From assembly GCA_023248035.1 (NCBI GenBank), contig JAHFFJ010000009.1:1-35057 (forward strand): a stretch of DNA of 35,057 nt, read 5' to 3'. Shown here piece by piece: positions 27,185 through 35,057 of this stretch (its first letter is position 1; each line of letters opens with the position of its first letter). The stretch comes from Microcaldota archaeon. GTDB taxonomy: Archaea > Micrarchaeota > Micrarchaeia > Anstonellales > Bilamarchaeaceae. The position numbers and the translations under genes are program-made. The notes under the pieces were generated by a model that saw nothing but the letters and a program-made list of their open reading frames with translations, had not been told where the DNA came from and did no database searches.

Positions 27185-27939
27185 TGATAAATATGCCAAC
27201 TGACTTAGTACTTAAAAGTGTGACAAAAAAATATTCAGTAGATGGTAACGAGCTTGTAGCATTAGAAAATGTATCTTTTTCAGTAAAGAAACGTGAATCA
27301 GTTGGACTTGTAGGCCCAAGTGGTTGCGGAAAAACCACCCTGATAAGAAATATCTGCGGCCTTGAAGCACCAACTTCAGGCTCAGTCCTTTTCCTTGGAA
27401 AACCAATAACCGAACCAAACAGAAAGATAATGATGATTTTCCAGTCATTTGCCATACTGCCATGGAAAACTGTGCAGGAAAATGTGGAGCTTGCACTTCT
27501 TGATAAACCAAAGAAAGAAAGGGCGAAAATAGCTAGGAATTTTATAGAGCTTGTTGGCCTCGATGGGTTTGAAGCAAGTTACCCTCGTGAACTTAGTGGG
27601 GGAATGAAACAGAGGGTGGGAATAGCACGGGGCATATCCACCGAACCCGATGTGCTTTTACTCGATGAACCTTTTAGTGCACTCGATGCACTTACTGCCA
27701 ATAACCTTCGTAACGAAGTTTTACGTTTTTACCTAAGTAAGAAGCATAAACCAGACATACTGATACTAGTTACCCACTCGATAGAGGAAGCGGTGTATAT
27801 GTGCAACAGGGTTATAGTCCTTTCAAAGCGACCAGGACATATTGTTGAGGATATAAAAATAGACCTTCCATTCCCCCGAAACAGGCGCGATCCGAGGTTC
27901 TATGAGTATGTAGATAGGATAACCACACTTATTACATAG
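27184..27939 (+). CDS. ABC transporter ATP-binding protein (nitrate/sulfonate type)
   Basis: Walker A 'GPSGCGKTTL', signature 'LSGGMKQRVGIARGI', Walker B 'VLLLDEPFSALDALT'. Confidence 0.96.
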   Translation: MINMPTDLVLKSVTKKYSVDGNELVALENVSFSVKKRESVGLVGPSGCGKTTLIRNICGLEAPTSGSVLFLGKPITEPNRKIMMIFQSFAILPWKTVQENVELALLDKPKKERAKIARNFIELVGLDGFEASYPRELSGGMKQRVGIARGISTEPDVLLLDEPFSALDALTANNLRNEVLRFYLSKKHKPDILILVTHSIEEAVYMCNRVIVLSKRPGHIVEDIKIDLPFPRNRRDPRFYEYVDRITTLIT

Positions 27940-27960
27940 GGTTTATGCAGAACCAGTTTT

Positions 27961-28470
27961 TTACTTGCTAGAATTATCATCGTTTTTAGGTTTTATAATC
28001 GGCCTAAAAACACCTGTAACACCATCGTATTCGAAAATTTCGGCATAACCTCCCCAGGTAAGAAGAAGCTTGTGGAAACGGGCTTCGTCCTCTATGATCA
28101 TTTTTTGGGATTGTAGTTTTTGGATTATAGTTTTGCTGCTTACTTCACCGTTTTTTAGGATCTTAAGCACGCTTTTGAATGGTTCTATTTTCGGCAGCCT
28201 TTTACGAAGAACATGCTTCTTGTTTTCTATAGTACCAAGATTAAGTGCTTCCCCAAAAACAGTAAGCTGGACTTCACCGTTTTTGACAGTAAGAAGGTTG
28301 AGCAATTCTGCCATATCTATAACATCGCCAAGATCATCAAGTTGCATACGAAATTCTTCTGCAAGAAATGATATTTTTACCTTCTCACCATAGGCATATA
28401 TGATTTCGACAAGACCTAGCACCTCACCGACGTTTGCATCGGGAAGAGGCAACATTTTGTGTTTTACCAT
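27961..28470 (-). CDS. AAA-associated / nitrate ABC ATPase C-terminal-like domain protein
   Basis: 'PLPDANVGEVLGLVEIIYAYGEKVKISFLAEEFRMQLDDLGDVIDMAELLNLLTVKNGEVQLTVFGEAL' resembles the C-terminal extension of archaeal nitrate-type ABC ATPases; next to such an ATPase. Confidence 0.65.
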   Translation of the reverse strand: MVKHKMLPLPDANVGEVLGLVEIIYAYGEKVKISFLAEEFRMQLDDLGDVIDMAELLNLLTVKNGEVQLTVFGEALNLGTIENKKHVLRKRLPKIEPFKSVLKILKNGEVSSKTIIQKLQSQKMIIEDEARFHKLLLTWGGYAEIFEYDGVTGVFRPIIKPKNDDNSSK

Positions 28471-28604
28471 TTTCTCTCGTAATAACTATCTAAAGTATGG
28501 TTTATAAAATCAGGACTTGGAGTAGTTTGTGTGTTTTTTAGGTTAGATTTAGCTTTAGAAAGGAAAAAGAAGGATTTAAAATAAGTTTTAATTAAAGGTA
28601 TTTT

Positions 28605-29357
28605 ATGATTATACAGAAGCTTATGTTTCGACCTGAGGAAAAAATACCTGAGGAAAAAATAAAACCAATAACATATAAACTCGGACTTAACGACAATGTC
28701 GGACTTAAAGACAATGGCTTTAATGGCACCCAAGAATTAGTTGATGGTATTACAAGATTTATAGAAATGCAGGGCAACGTGCGTTCGGATAGAAGAAGGA
28801 TGCTTTACCTTGATGTGGATCCTGCAAGAGCTTTTTTTGTAGCCTGGGAGGCCCGAAAAACTGAGAAAGAAGTAAGGTCACACATTGTCCAGACAGAAAT
28901 TGGATTTGGAACTAATGCAGCTGTATTCGATATAGAGATGTTAGCCCGATTTGCTGGTCCTGAGAGTGTGAGAAAATTAAAACAGGATATACTAAAACTC
29001 TTGGAGGATGAAAATGAATCAGCAGATGATTATGTCGAGCGTTTATTGCGTACATTAAAATTCGCTGATGAAAAAGTTCCAGGTGGAGTTGAATGGGCAG
29101 ATTTGGCAATAAAGTTCAAAGTAGATGTTCGTGAACCATTTCGACCTACAGAAGCGGAACAAAAAGAACTTAAAACTCTTGAAAGCACAATTGCTAAATA
29201 TGGACCCCCAAACATTGTAAGTGATGACGGCAATATGGCATTAATTAGTATTTTAGCTAGAATGGAATATAATAGTTTTAGAGACCCTCCAATTAAACCA
29301 TTATTTGGATATGAAAAAATAAGTGGACTAACATTGAATTTAACTCCTAACGACTAA
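28605..29357 (+). CDS. Hypothetical protein, paralogue of 23196-23768
   Basis: Shared core 'FDIEMLARFAGPESVRKLKQD' and conserved upstream region; N-terminal micro-repeats PEEKIPEEKI and LGLNDN-VGLKDN. Confidence 0.7.
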   Translation: MIIQKLMFRPEEKIPEEKIKPITYKLGLNDNVGLKDNGFNGTQELVDGITRFIEMQGNVRSDRRRMLYLDVDPARAFFVAWEARKTEKEVRSHIVQTEIGFGTNAAVFDIEMLARFAGPESVRKLKQDILKLLEDENESADDYVERLLRTLKFADEKVPGGVEWADLAIKFKVDVREPFRPTEAEQKELKTLESTIAKYGPPNIVSDDGNMALISILARMEYNSFRDPPIKPLFGYEKISGLTLNLTPND

Positions 29358-30539
29358 CTTTTTCTCATTTTCATCAAGAGCCACCAAACCAGGCAGTTCC
29401 TTCCCACAAAGATATTCTATCAAAGCCTTTCCCGAAAGACTGACATAGTTGAAATGATTTTTATCGATACCAAATCTTTCTATTGCAGATATTGTGTGCC
29501 CACCGCCAAGAAGGGAAAATGCATCTGAATTGGCTATAGCTTCAAGAATCTTTTGAGTGCCTTTACCAAAATCATCAAGCTCGTAAACTCCTGCAGGGCC
29601 ATTCATAACAATATATTTGGAATTATTGATTATGGAGACATAGTGGGCAATTGTTTTATCTCCGATATCCCAGATCTGACCTTTAATTATCTTATCAACA
29701 TCACCTTCATGGCGTTCCATATTTATTGAAAGCCCTACATCAGATGGTAGAATGATCTTCCCATTAAACTTATCTAGAAGCTCTTTTGCCTCTTTTACCT
29801 TTGTTTCAAGGCCGGATGCAACAAGATATTCTTTAGATTCGCCCACGTTATGGCCGGCAGCATGAAGCATAAGAACAGCGAGGGCACCACCTAAAAGAAC
29901 CTCTTTTGCCCTTCCTTGTGAAAGCCATTTTTTCATTACAGTAAATGATTCGTCAACTTTTGAACCGCCAAAAATGAATGTTACATCACTTGCTTTTTTT
30001 ATCTTGTCTACAGCTTCTAATTCGCCTGCAAGTATTTCTCCTGCAAAGCAGGGAATTTTCTTTGAGAACCCAACAATGCTTGAATGGTTGCGGTGTGCTA
30101 CAGAAAGCGCATCGAGGACAAAATAATCAGCAAGCACTGAGAGGTGATGGACAATTTCTCCTTCAGCATGAGGATGATGAGTTTCGCAGTGAAGGTTTCG
30201 AACATTATCAAGAACCAGGATTTGCCCATCTTTAAGTCCGAGTATTGCTTTCTTAGCTTCTTCACCAATAACATCATCGACAAAAAGCACATCTTTTTTG
30301 ATTATTTGATGAAGAATTTTTGCATGCTGCTCAAGAGCAAGAAAATCATCGCGCTCTTTCTGACCTTGATGAGCGAGAACAATAACCCTGGCGCCACGAT
30401 CGCTTAGGTTTTTTATTGTGGATGCATGGGCACGTATTCTTGTATCGCCGATTATTTTTCCATTCTTTATAGGACAGTTAAAATCCACACGTACAAGAAT
30501 TTTTTTGCCAGATACATCATAATCAGCTATTTTTCTCAT
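29340..30539 (-). CDS. pgk: Phosphoglycerate kinase
   Basis: 'KKILVRVDFNCPIKNGKI', 'FIFGGSKVDESFTVM', 'YIVMNGPAGVYE', 'FSLLGGGHTISAIERFG'; start taken at the internal Met (MRKIADYDV). Confidence 0.95.
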   Translation of the reverse strand: MRKIADYDVSGKKILVRVDFNCPIKNGKIIGDTRIRAHASTIKNLSDRGARVIVLAHQGQKERDDFLALEQHAKILHQIIKKDVLFVDDVIGEEAKKAILGLKDGQILVLDNVRNLHCETHHPHAEGEIVHHLSVLADYFVLDALSVAHRNHSSIVGFSKKIPCFAGEILAGELEAVDKIKKASDVTFIFGGSKVDESFTVMKKWLSQGRAKEVLLGGALAVLMLHAAGHNVGESKEYLVASGLETKVKEAKELLDKFNGKIILPSDVGLSINMERHEGDVDKIIKGQIWDIGDKTIAHYVSIINNSKYIVMNGPAGVYELDDFGKGTQKILEAIANSDAFSLLGGGHTISAIERFGIDKNHFNYVSLSGKALIEYLCGKELPGLVALDENEKKLVVRS

Positions 30540-32610
30540 TATCCTCACTCTTAGACTCAATGGTTTTACTTATGTCAGTAGTTTTCTTATCGGTCTTTTT
30601 CCCCCAACTTGCCTTAGAAGGGCAGTTAGGATCAATACACATGGTATATCTGGTTCTAGTCTTTTTAACATTTATAGTGGGTTTATCACATGATTCGCAT
30701 TTCTTACCCGTAGCAGAAACGATTGTGCCAGGTGGAAGAGGATAGGCATTCCTGCAGTTAGGATATCCAGAACACCCAACAAATTGCCGTTTATCTCTCA
30801 TCTTTATCATTCGAAGCTGATTATGGCATTTGTCACATTCACCCATAAGATTGGCCCTCTCCTGAGTAAGCTTTAATGCATCTACAAGCTCATTTCCTAT
30901 TTTTACTTCGTTCTTTTTCCATTTATCTAGGATCTGGGTGAGAATTTCCTTGCTTTCAACAATAACTTTTTCCTTATCCACCTTCCCCTCTGCTATTAAT
31001 TCCATTTCTTCTTCCATTTTCTTAGTGAGATTCTCATCGAGTATTTCGGGTGCATATTTCTTTAGAACTTCAGTAACTTTAAGTCCAAAGTCGCTTACTT
31101 CGATTGATTTTGTTCCTGCTGCGTAGCCACGCTTGAATAAGGTGTCAACAATGACTGAACGGGTGGATTTTGTACCAAGATGGCGTTTTTCCAGCTCAGA
31201 AACTATAGATGCCTGGGTATATCTTTTTGGAGGCTTTGTTTCTTTTTTAGTAACTTTTTTGGAATTTAGCTCGACCCGCTCATCTATTTTGAATGGCGGG
31301 AGTTCGACATCTTCAGAAGTATAATATTTACCGTAGAATTCGGTCCAACCTTTTTCCACAATCCTGCTTCCAGATGCTGCAAAGACTTCTCCGCTGGAAT
31401 TTACTTCGATACGGTTTCGCTGTCGGGTGGCAGGAGGGGCAAATGACGCAAGGAAACGCCTGACGATAAGATCGTAAAGGTTGGTTTCCGGCCCACCTAA
31501 AGAGCCTTGCATGCCCGTCGGATGAATTGCAGGATGTGCAGGATCTTCCTTCTTTCCCTGAACTGGTTTATACCATTTGTTTTCTGTGATTTTTTTTACG
31601 AGCTTAGAGTAGTCGGGGTTTTTGGAAAGTGCAATAATAATCGGCTGGAGTTTGATTGATGATGGTATCTGCTGCGATGAAGTTCTCGGATAAGTTATAA
31701 CGGAGGCTTCGTAAAGAGTTTGTGCAATTTCGAGGGTGCGGGAGGGTGAATAACCAAAAAGCTTGTAGGCTTCCACTTGGAGACTGGTAAGATCGAAATT
31801 TGGTTGTGCTTGTATTTCCTGCTCTTTAACATCTACTGCAATTACTTTGCCATCATCAGCAGTTTTTTTAAGTGCTGCATCTGCTTTTGCTTCCTCTAAA
31901 AATCGTGCAGTTTTATGCATGAATTCGACATCTTTTATAATTGCACTAAGTTCCCAGTATGGAGTGGGAACAAATGCACGAACTTCTTTTTCCAGATCGG
32001 AAACTAAAGATAGCGCAGGACCCTGAACACGACCTATAGAAAGAACACGATAGCGATGAGCTGCGTTTAGTGCACCCATAAGGGCACGACTTAGGTTAAT
32101 ACCATAAAACCAATCGAGTATGTGTCTTGTTTCACCGGCATATGCATTGGAATAGTCAAAATCACCGCGATCTTCATAAGCATTGACAAGATCCCCCTGA
32201 GTAAGTGCGGAGAACTTCATTCTTCTTCCTTCACGTATGGTGGTTGCAAAACGAAAAACGTTATATGCTATAGTACTTCCTTCGATATCATAGTCGCATG
32301 CAGAAACAAAAATATCGGCTTTTTTTGCAAGTTTCTGGATAAGCTCTACGTAGCCTTTGGTGTATGCTGCCTCTTTGGAAGCCTGATAAGCTGGCACCCA
32401 TTCAATATCGAATACAGGATAGGTGCGAGTTTTTTCCTTTTCTACAAGGGTGTAGACATGACCAACTGCCGGTGCCACAGTTATTTCCTGGCCATTTCGT
32501 GTGGCTTCGTAATATGAGACACCATTGTATGATTTCTTTTCAACATTATCTCCTATAGCCATCGCTATTTTCTCAGCTACCTTTGGCTTTTCTGCAACAA
32601 TAAGTTCCAT
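30523..32610 (-). CDS. topA: DNA topoisomerase I (type IA) with C-terminal zinc ribbons
   Basis: Toprim 'ELIVAEKPKVAEKIA', 'FVSACDYDIEGSTIAYN', active-site 'YEASVITYPRTSSQ', zinc ribbons 'CDKCHNQLRMIKMRDKRQFVGCSGYPNC' and 'CESCDKPTINVKK...CIDPNC'. Confidence 0.96.
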   Translation of the reverse strand: MELIVAEKPKVAEKIAMAIGDNVEKKSYNGVSYYEATRNGQEITVAPAVGHVYTLVEKEKTRTYPVFDIEWVPAYQASKEAAYTKGYVELIQKLAKKADIFVSACDYDIEGSTIAYNVFRFATTIREGRRMKFSALTQGDLVNAYEDRGDFDYSNAYAGETRHILDWFYGINLSRALMGALNAAHRYRVLSIGRVQGPALSLVSDLEKEVRAFVPTPYWELSAIIKDVEFMHKTARFLEEAKADAALKKTADDGKVIAVDVKEQEIQAQPNFDLTSLQVEAYKLFGYSPSRTLEIAQTLYEASVITYPRTSSQQIPSSIKLQPIIIALSKNPDYSKLVKKITENKWYKPVQGKKEDPAHPAIHPTGMQGSLGGPETNLYDLIVRRFLASFAPPATRQRNRIEVNSSGEVFAASGSRIVEKGWTEFYGKYYTSEDVELPPFKIDERVELNSKKVTKKETKPPKRYTQASIVSELEKRHLGTKSTRSVIVDTLFKRGYAAGTKSIEVSDFGLKVTEVLKKYAPEILDENLTKKMEEEMELIAEGKVDKEKVIVESKEILTQILDKWKKNEVKIGNELVDALKLTQERANLMGECDKCHNQLRMIKMRDKRQFVGCSGYPNCRNAYPLPPGTIVSATGKKCESCDKPTINVKKTRTRYTMCIDPNCPSKASWGKKTDKKTTDISKTIESKSEDNEKNS

Positions 32611-32620
32611 TGAAACCCCA

Positions 32621-32745
32621 CTCCTTAAAAGGAACCAAGGTTCCTTTTTATCCTCCTATGAAAAGAACCAAGGTTCTTTTCTAATCTCCTTTAAAAAGAA
32701 CCAATGGTTCTTTTTGAATCTCCTTTCCTTTGAAAGGTTCTTTCC
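32621..32745 (-). promoter_or_regulatory. Tandem array of hairpins, each separated by an SD-like motif, upstream of topA
   Basis: AAAAGGAACC-AA-GGTTCCTTTT (32627-32648), AAAAGAACC-AA-GGTTCTTTT (32661-32680), AAAAAGAACCA-A-TGGTTCTTTTT (32693-32715), degenerate fourth unit (~32727-32748); minus-strand RGGAG motifs in the spacers. Confidence 0.8.
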
Positions 32746-32756
32746 AACTTCCTTTT

Positions 32757-32786
32757 ATTTGACGGTCGGTTTTCGATCCGTCAAAT
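32757..32786. repeat. 9-bp inverted repeat upstream of the topA hairpin array
   Basis: ATTTGACGG...CCGTCAAAT with a 12-nt spacer. Confidence 0.7.
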
Positions 32787-33021
32787 TGTTTTATTGAATC
32801 CTGATGGTGAGTTAAAAGTTAATAAATAAATAGCTAACTAAGACAATAAACAATTACATGCCCACACTCGAATGAGGTTGTGTATGTTTTCCGATTTTGT
32901 TTTTTCGTGTTGTATTTTTTGTCTGTTTTTCTGTCGTAGATTTGTGTTTTTTCTGTGGTTGTTCTATTTGTGTTTTTTATTCGGATTTGTCGGAAAGTGT
33001 AGAAAATGAGTTTCAAGCACT

Positions 33022-34263
33022 TTAATCATACCTTAATGCCTCAATCGGGTCCATTTTTGCAGCCCTAAAAGCAGGAATAAGGCCGGCTGCAAACCCAGTA
33101 CCCAACGAGAAGAGGAATACAAATGCAACTATGCGTAAACGGAGGAAAACCGGAACGCCAAGGAAGTTCTGGAGGATTTCGAGTATTATGAATCCTATGA
33201 TTAGACCGATAAGACCCCCAGCAAAACCAATAATAGCACTTTCTATGAGGAAGATTTTTAGGATATCATTGCCAGTCCCTCCAATTGATTTTATTATGCC
33301 GATTTCTTTTATACGTTCAAGAACATTCATGAACATTGTATTGGAAATTCCAATTGCACCAACTACAGAAGCAATAAGTGCAACTGCACCAAGCACTAGT
33401 TGGGAGGCAAAGAGTATTCCACCCACAGTTTCCATAATCTGTTCAGATGTAATAACCGAGAAATCCAGATCATCAGCACGCACATGATGATTTGAAGCGA
33501 GCTTGCGTTCAATTGAATTTTTTATCTGGTTGGCTTCAAAGCCAGATTTAATTTTAACGCTTATATAGCCAACTTCATTTTCCACAATCTGACCTGCAAA
33601 AACTTTTTTCCCATCATCAAAAGGTATGTAGATCGCTTTATCATCAGTAGAGGAAAGGGAACTTCCAATACGTTCAAGAACGCCCACAACGCGATAATTT
33701 TTCTGATTTATCATAATCACGCTTCCAACCTGAACCTTGTCTTTCCCAAAAAGGTCGGTAGTAGCATCGGCTGCAAAAACTGCGACATTATGTTCGCCTT
33801 CTTTATAGAGGCGACCACTTTCTATTTTAAGATAATCCGGAAGCTGCTCGAAAGATTCGCGATCAGAAGAGTAGACTGTTGCTGTAATATTTTTTGCCTT
33901 GAAAGAAAGACTTGCCCGGCCAAAATTAGAACGGGAAACACTATCCACACCCGGTATACCCAGGATATCAGTAACATCTTCCTCGAAAAGCTTGCCACTT
34001 GTAGGCGGTCTTGCAAAACTTAGGCTAAATGCCTGGCTGGATGATGAAACTGGAAAAATTATCAGGGTGTCAGAACCAAAACTCGATAGTTGAGTGTTAA
34101 TGTCTTTCTGGAATCCTTCACTAACTGAGAGTATAACAACAAGAGCGATTACACCTATAACCATTCCGGTTATAGTAAGCCAGCTTCTTAGGCTGCGGAT
34201 GGAAAGGCTTTTTACAGAATACAAAAATGCCTCGTCAAGTTTCATTGTTGGTTCACCATTCAC
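33022..34263 (-). CDS. ABC transporter permease, MacB/FtsX-like
   Basis: 'SLRSWLTITGMVIGVIALVVILSVSEGF', MacB-PCD-like region, FtsX-like C-terminus 'GAIGISNTMFMNVLERIKEIGIIKSIGGT...PAFRAAKMDPIEALRYD'. Confidence 0.92.
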   Translation of the reverse strand: MNGEPTMKLDEAFLYSVKSLSIRSLRSWLTITGMVIGVIALVVILSVSEGFQKDINTQLSSFGSDTLIIFPVSSSSQAFSLSFARPPTSGKLFEEDVTDILGIPGVDSVSRSNFGRASLSFKAKNITATVYSSDRESFEQLPDYLKIESGRLYKEGEHNVAVFAADATTDLFGKDKVQVGSVIMINQKNYRVVGVLERIGSSLSSTDDKAIYIPFDDGKKVFAGQIVENEVGYISVKIKSGFEANQIKNSIERKLASNHHVRADDLDFSVITSEQIMETVGGILFASQLVLGAVALIASVVGAIGISNTMFMNVLERIKEIGIIKSIGGTGNDILKIFLIESAIIGFAGGLIGLIIGFIILEILQNFLGVPVFLRLRIVAFVFLFSLGTGFAAGLIPAFRAAKMDPIEALRYD

Positions 34264-35057
34264 TCATACCTCAGTGCTGTTATTGGATCTAGTTTTGCTG
34301 CACTCATTGCTGGAAAGGTTCCTGAAAGGACACCAATTAGGATTGAGAATATCATTGAACCCAGGATTACCATATTGTCAAATACGAATGTTATGTTGAT
34401 GAGGGTTATTAGTAAAAATCCCATAAATAGTGCAATTACTACTCCCAATATACCGCCTACGAAACCTATCAGGCTGCTTTCTATTAGGAAAATATCGCGT
34501 ATTTGGTGGGTGGTGGCACCAACTGCTTTTAAAGTCCCGATTTCTTTACGCCTCTCAAGTACGCTCATGAACATAGTGTTTGAGATCCCGATACCCCCAA
34601 CTATTAGAGATATGGAGGCTATTGCACCAAGGAATATAGTAAGAAGATCCAATATGCCACTAAACTGCTTGTTTATGAATGCAGGACTGATTACCCCAAA
34701 ATCTTCCTCATCTTTACTAACCCGATGAGAGGCTGCCATGATATCCTCGACTTCCTCGCTTACTTTTTCCAGATCGCTGCCCTCTTTAAGAGTGATGCGA
34801 ATGGCTGATATTTCTTTATCAAGAAGGCGGACGGAGAATATTTCATGACCGGAATCAAACGAAATGAATATCACACTATCCACCGGGCCGAAGGAATTTC
34901 CGGTTTCTTTAAGTATCCCAACCACACGATATTTTTTGCCATTTATTATTAGGTTGGAGGATGAAGTTAGTGGCTCATCAAAACTGGTTGCTACTTTTGA
35001 TCCAACCACTACACCAAACTGGTCGCTAGATTTTAGGAAACGACCACTTGCAACCTC
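34260..35057 (-). CDS. ABC transporter permease, MacB/FtsX-like (N-terminus beyond window edge)
   Basis: 'GGIGISNTMFMSVLERRKEIGTLKAVGATTHQIRDIFLIESSLIGFVGG...MSAAKLDPITALRYE'; frame stays open to 35057 (EVASGRFLKSSDQFGVVVGSKV); overlaps the downstream start by 4 nt. Confidence 0.92.
   Translation of the reverse strand, partial: EVASGRFLKSSDQFGVVVGSKVATSFDEPLTSSSNLIINGKKYRVVGILKETGNSFGPVDSVIFISFDSGHEIFSVRLLDKEISAIRITLKEGSDLEKVSEEVEDIMAASHRVSKDEEDFGVISPAFINKQFSGILDLLTIFLGAIASISLIVGGIGISNTMFMSVLERRKEIGTLKAVGATTHQIRDIFLIESSLIGFVGGILGVVIALFMGFLLITLINITFVFDNMVILGSMIFSILIGVLSGTFPAMSAAKLDPITALRYE

Noticed and set aside
32627-32715. CRISPR-like regular repeat spacing
   Set aside because: Units are ~33 bp palindromes with only ~12-nt spacers that are themselves similar (SD-like), and no cas genes; not a CRISPR array.
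32525-32797. 90-aa plus-strand ORF with KNQGSFL repeats
   Set aside because: Repeats in the peptide merely reflect the tandem DNA hairpins upstream of topA; antisense to the topA N-terminus.
32834-33016. 60-aa minus-strand ORF
   Set aside because: Translation of the T/G-skewed spacer, Lys/Thr/Arg-rich low complexity.
1-35057. tRNA or rRNA genes
   Set aside because: TTCGAA-like strings (e.g. ~1288, ~12670) lie inside coding sequence and lack a cloverleaf; no rRNA-like segment recognised.

Overview
Archaeal chromosomal window of moderately AT-rich DNA. Supporting markers are Topo VI B/A, TFB, a TrmB-family regulator, a Dim2-like KH protein, archaeal-type topoisomerase IA and TATA-box, leaderless-looking promoters. 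Assignment to a DPANN-like lineage is only a guess. Housekeeping blocks: HEAT-like + KH genes; top6B-top6A; TFB; amidohydrolase (MTA/SAH deaminase-like); nitrate/sulfonate-type ABC transporter; PGK + topA; two tandem MacB-like permeases (the last cut by the right edge). The most unusual part is ~4.6-13.1 kb. Two large co-oriented genes lie there: a Cys-rich lipoprotein with an SLT (lytic transglycosylase-like) motif, and a 1601-aa membrane protein ending in a Cys4 knuckle. They are flanked by direct copies of a GC-rich, strongly foldable repeat, with another GC-rich foldable island between them and a truncated ORF remnant beside one copy. Other notable points: a ~33-bp-period tandem array of hairpins with SD-like motifs upstream of topA, a 12-codon uORF overlapping the top6B start, a three-member family of unknown proteins with a nearly identical DNA core, a convergent TPR-like paralogue pair, and an island of unknown genes at 14.8-19.8 kb. 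All calls come from reading sequence by eye; no database search or folding software was run.
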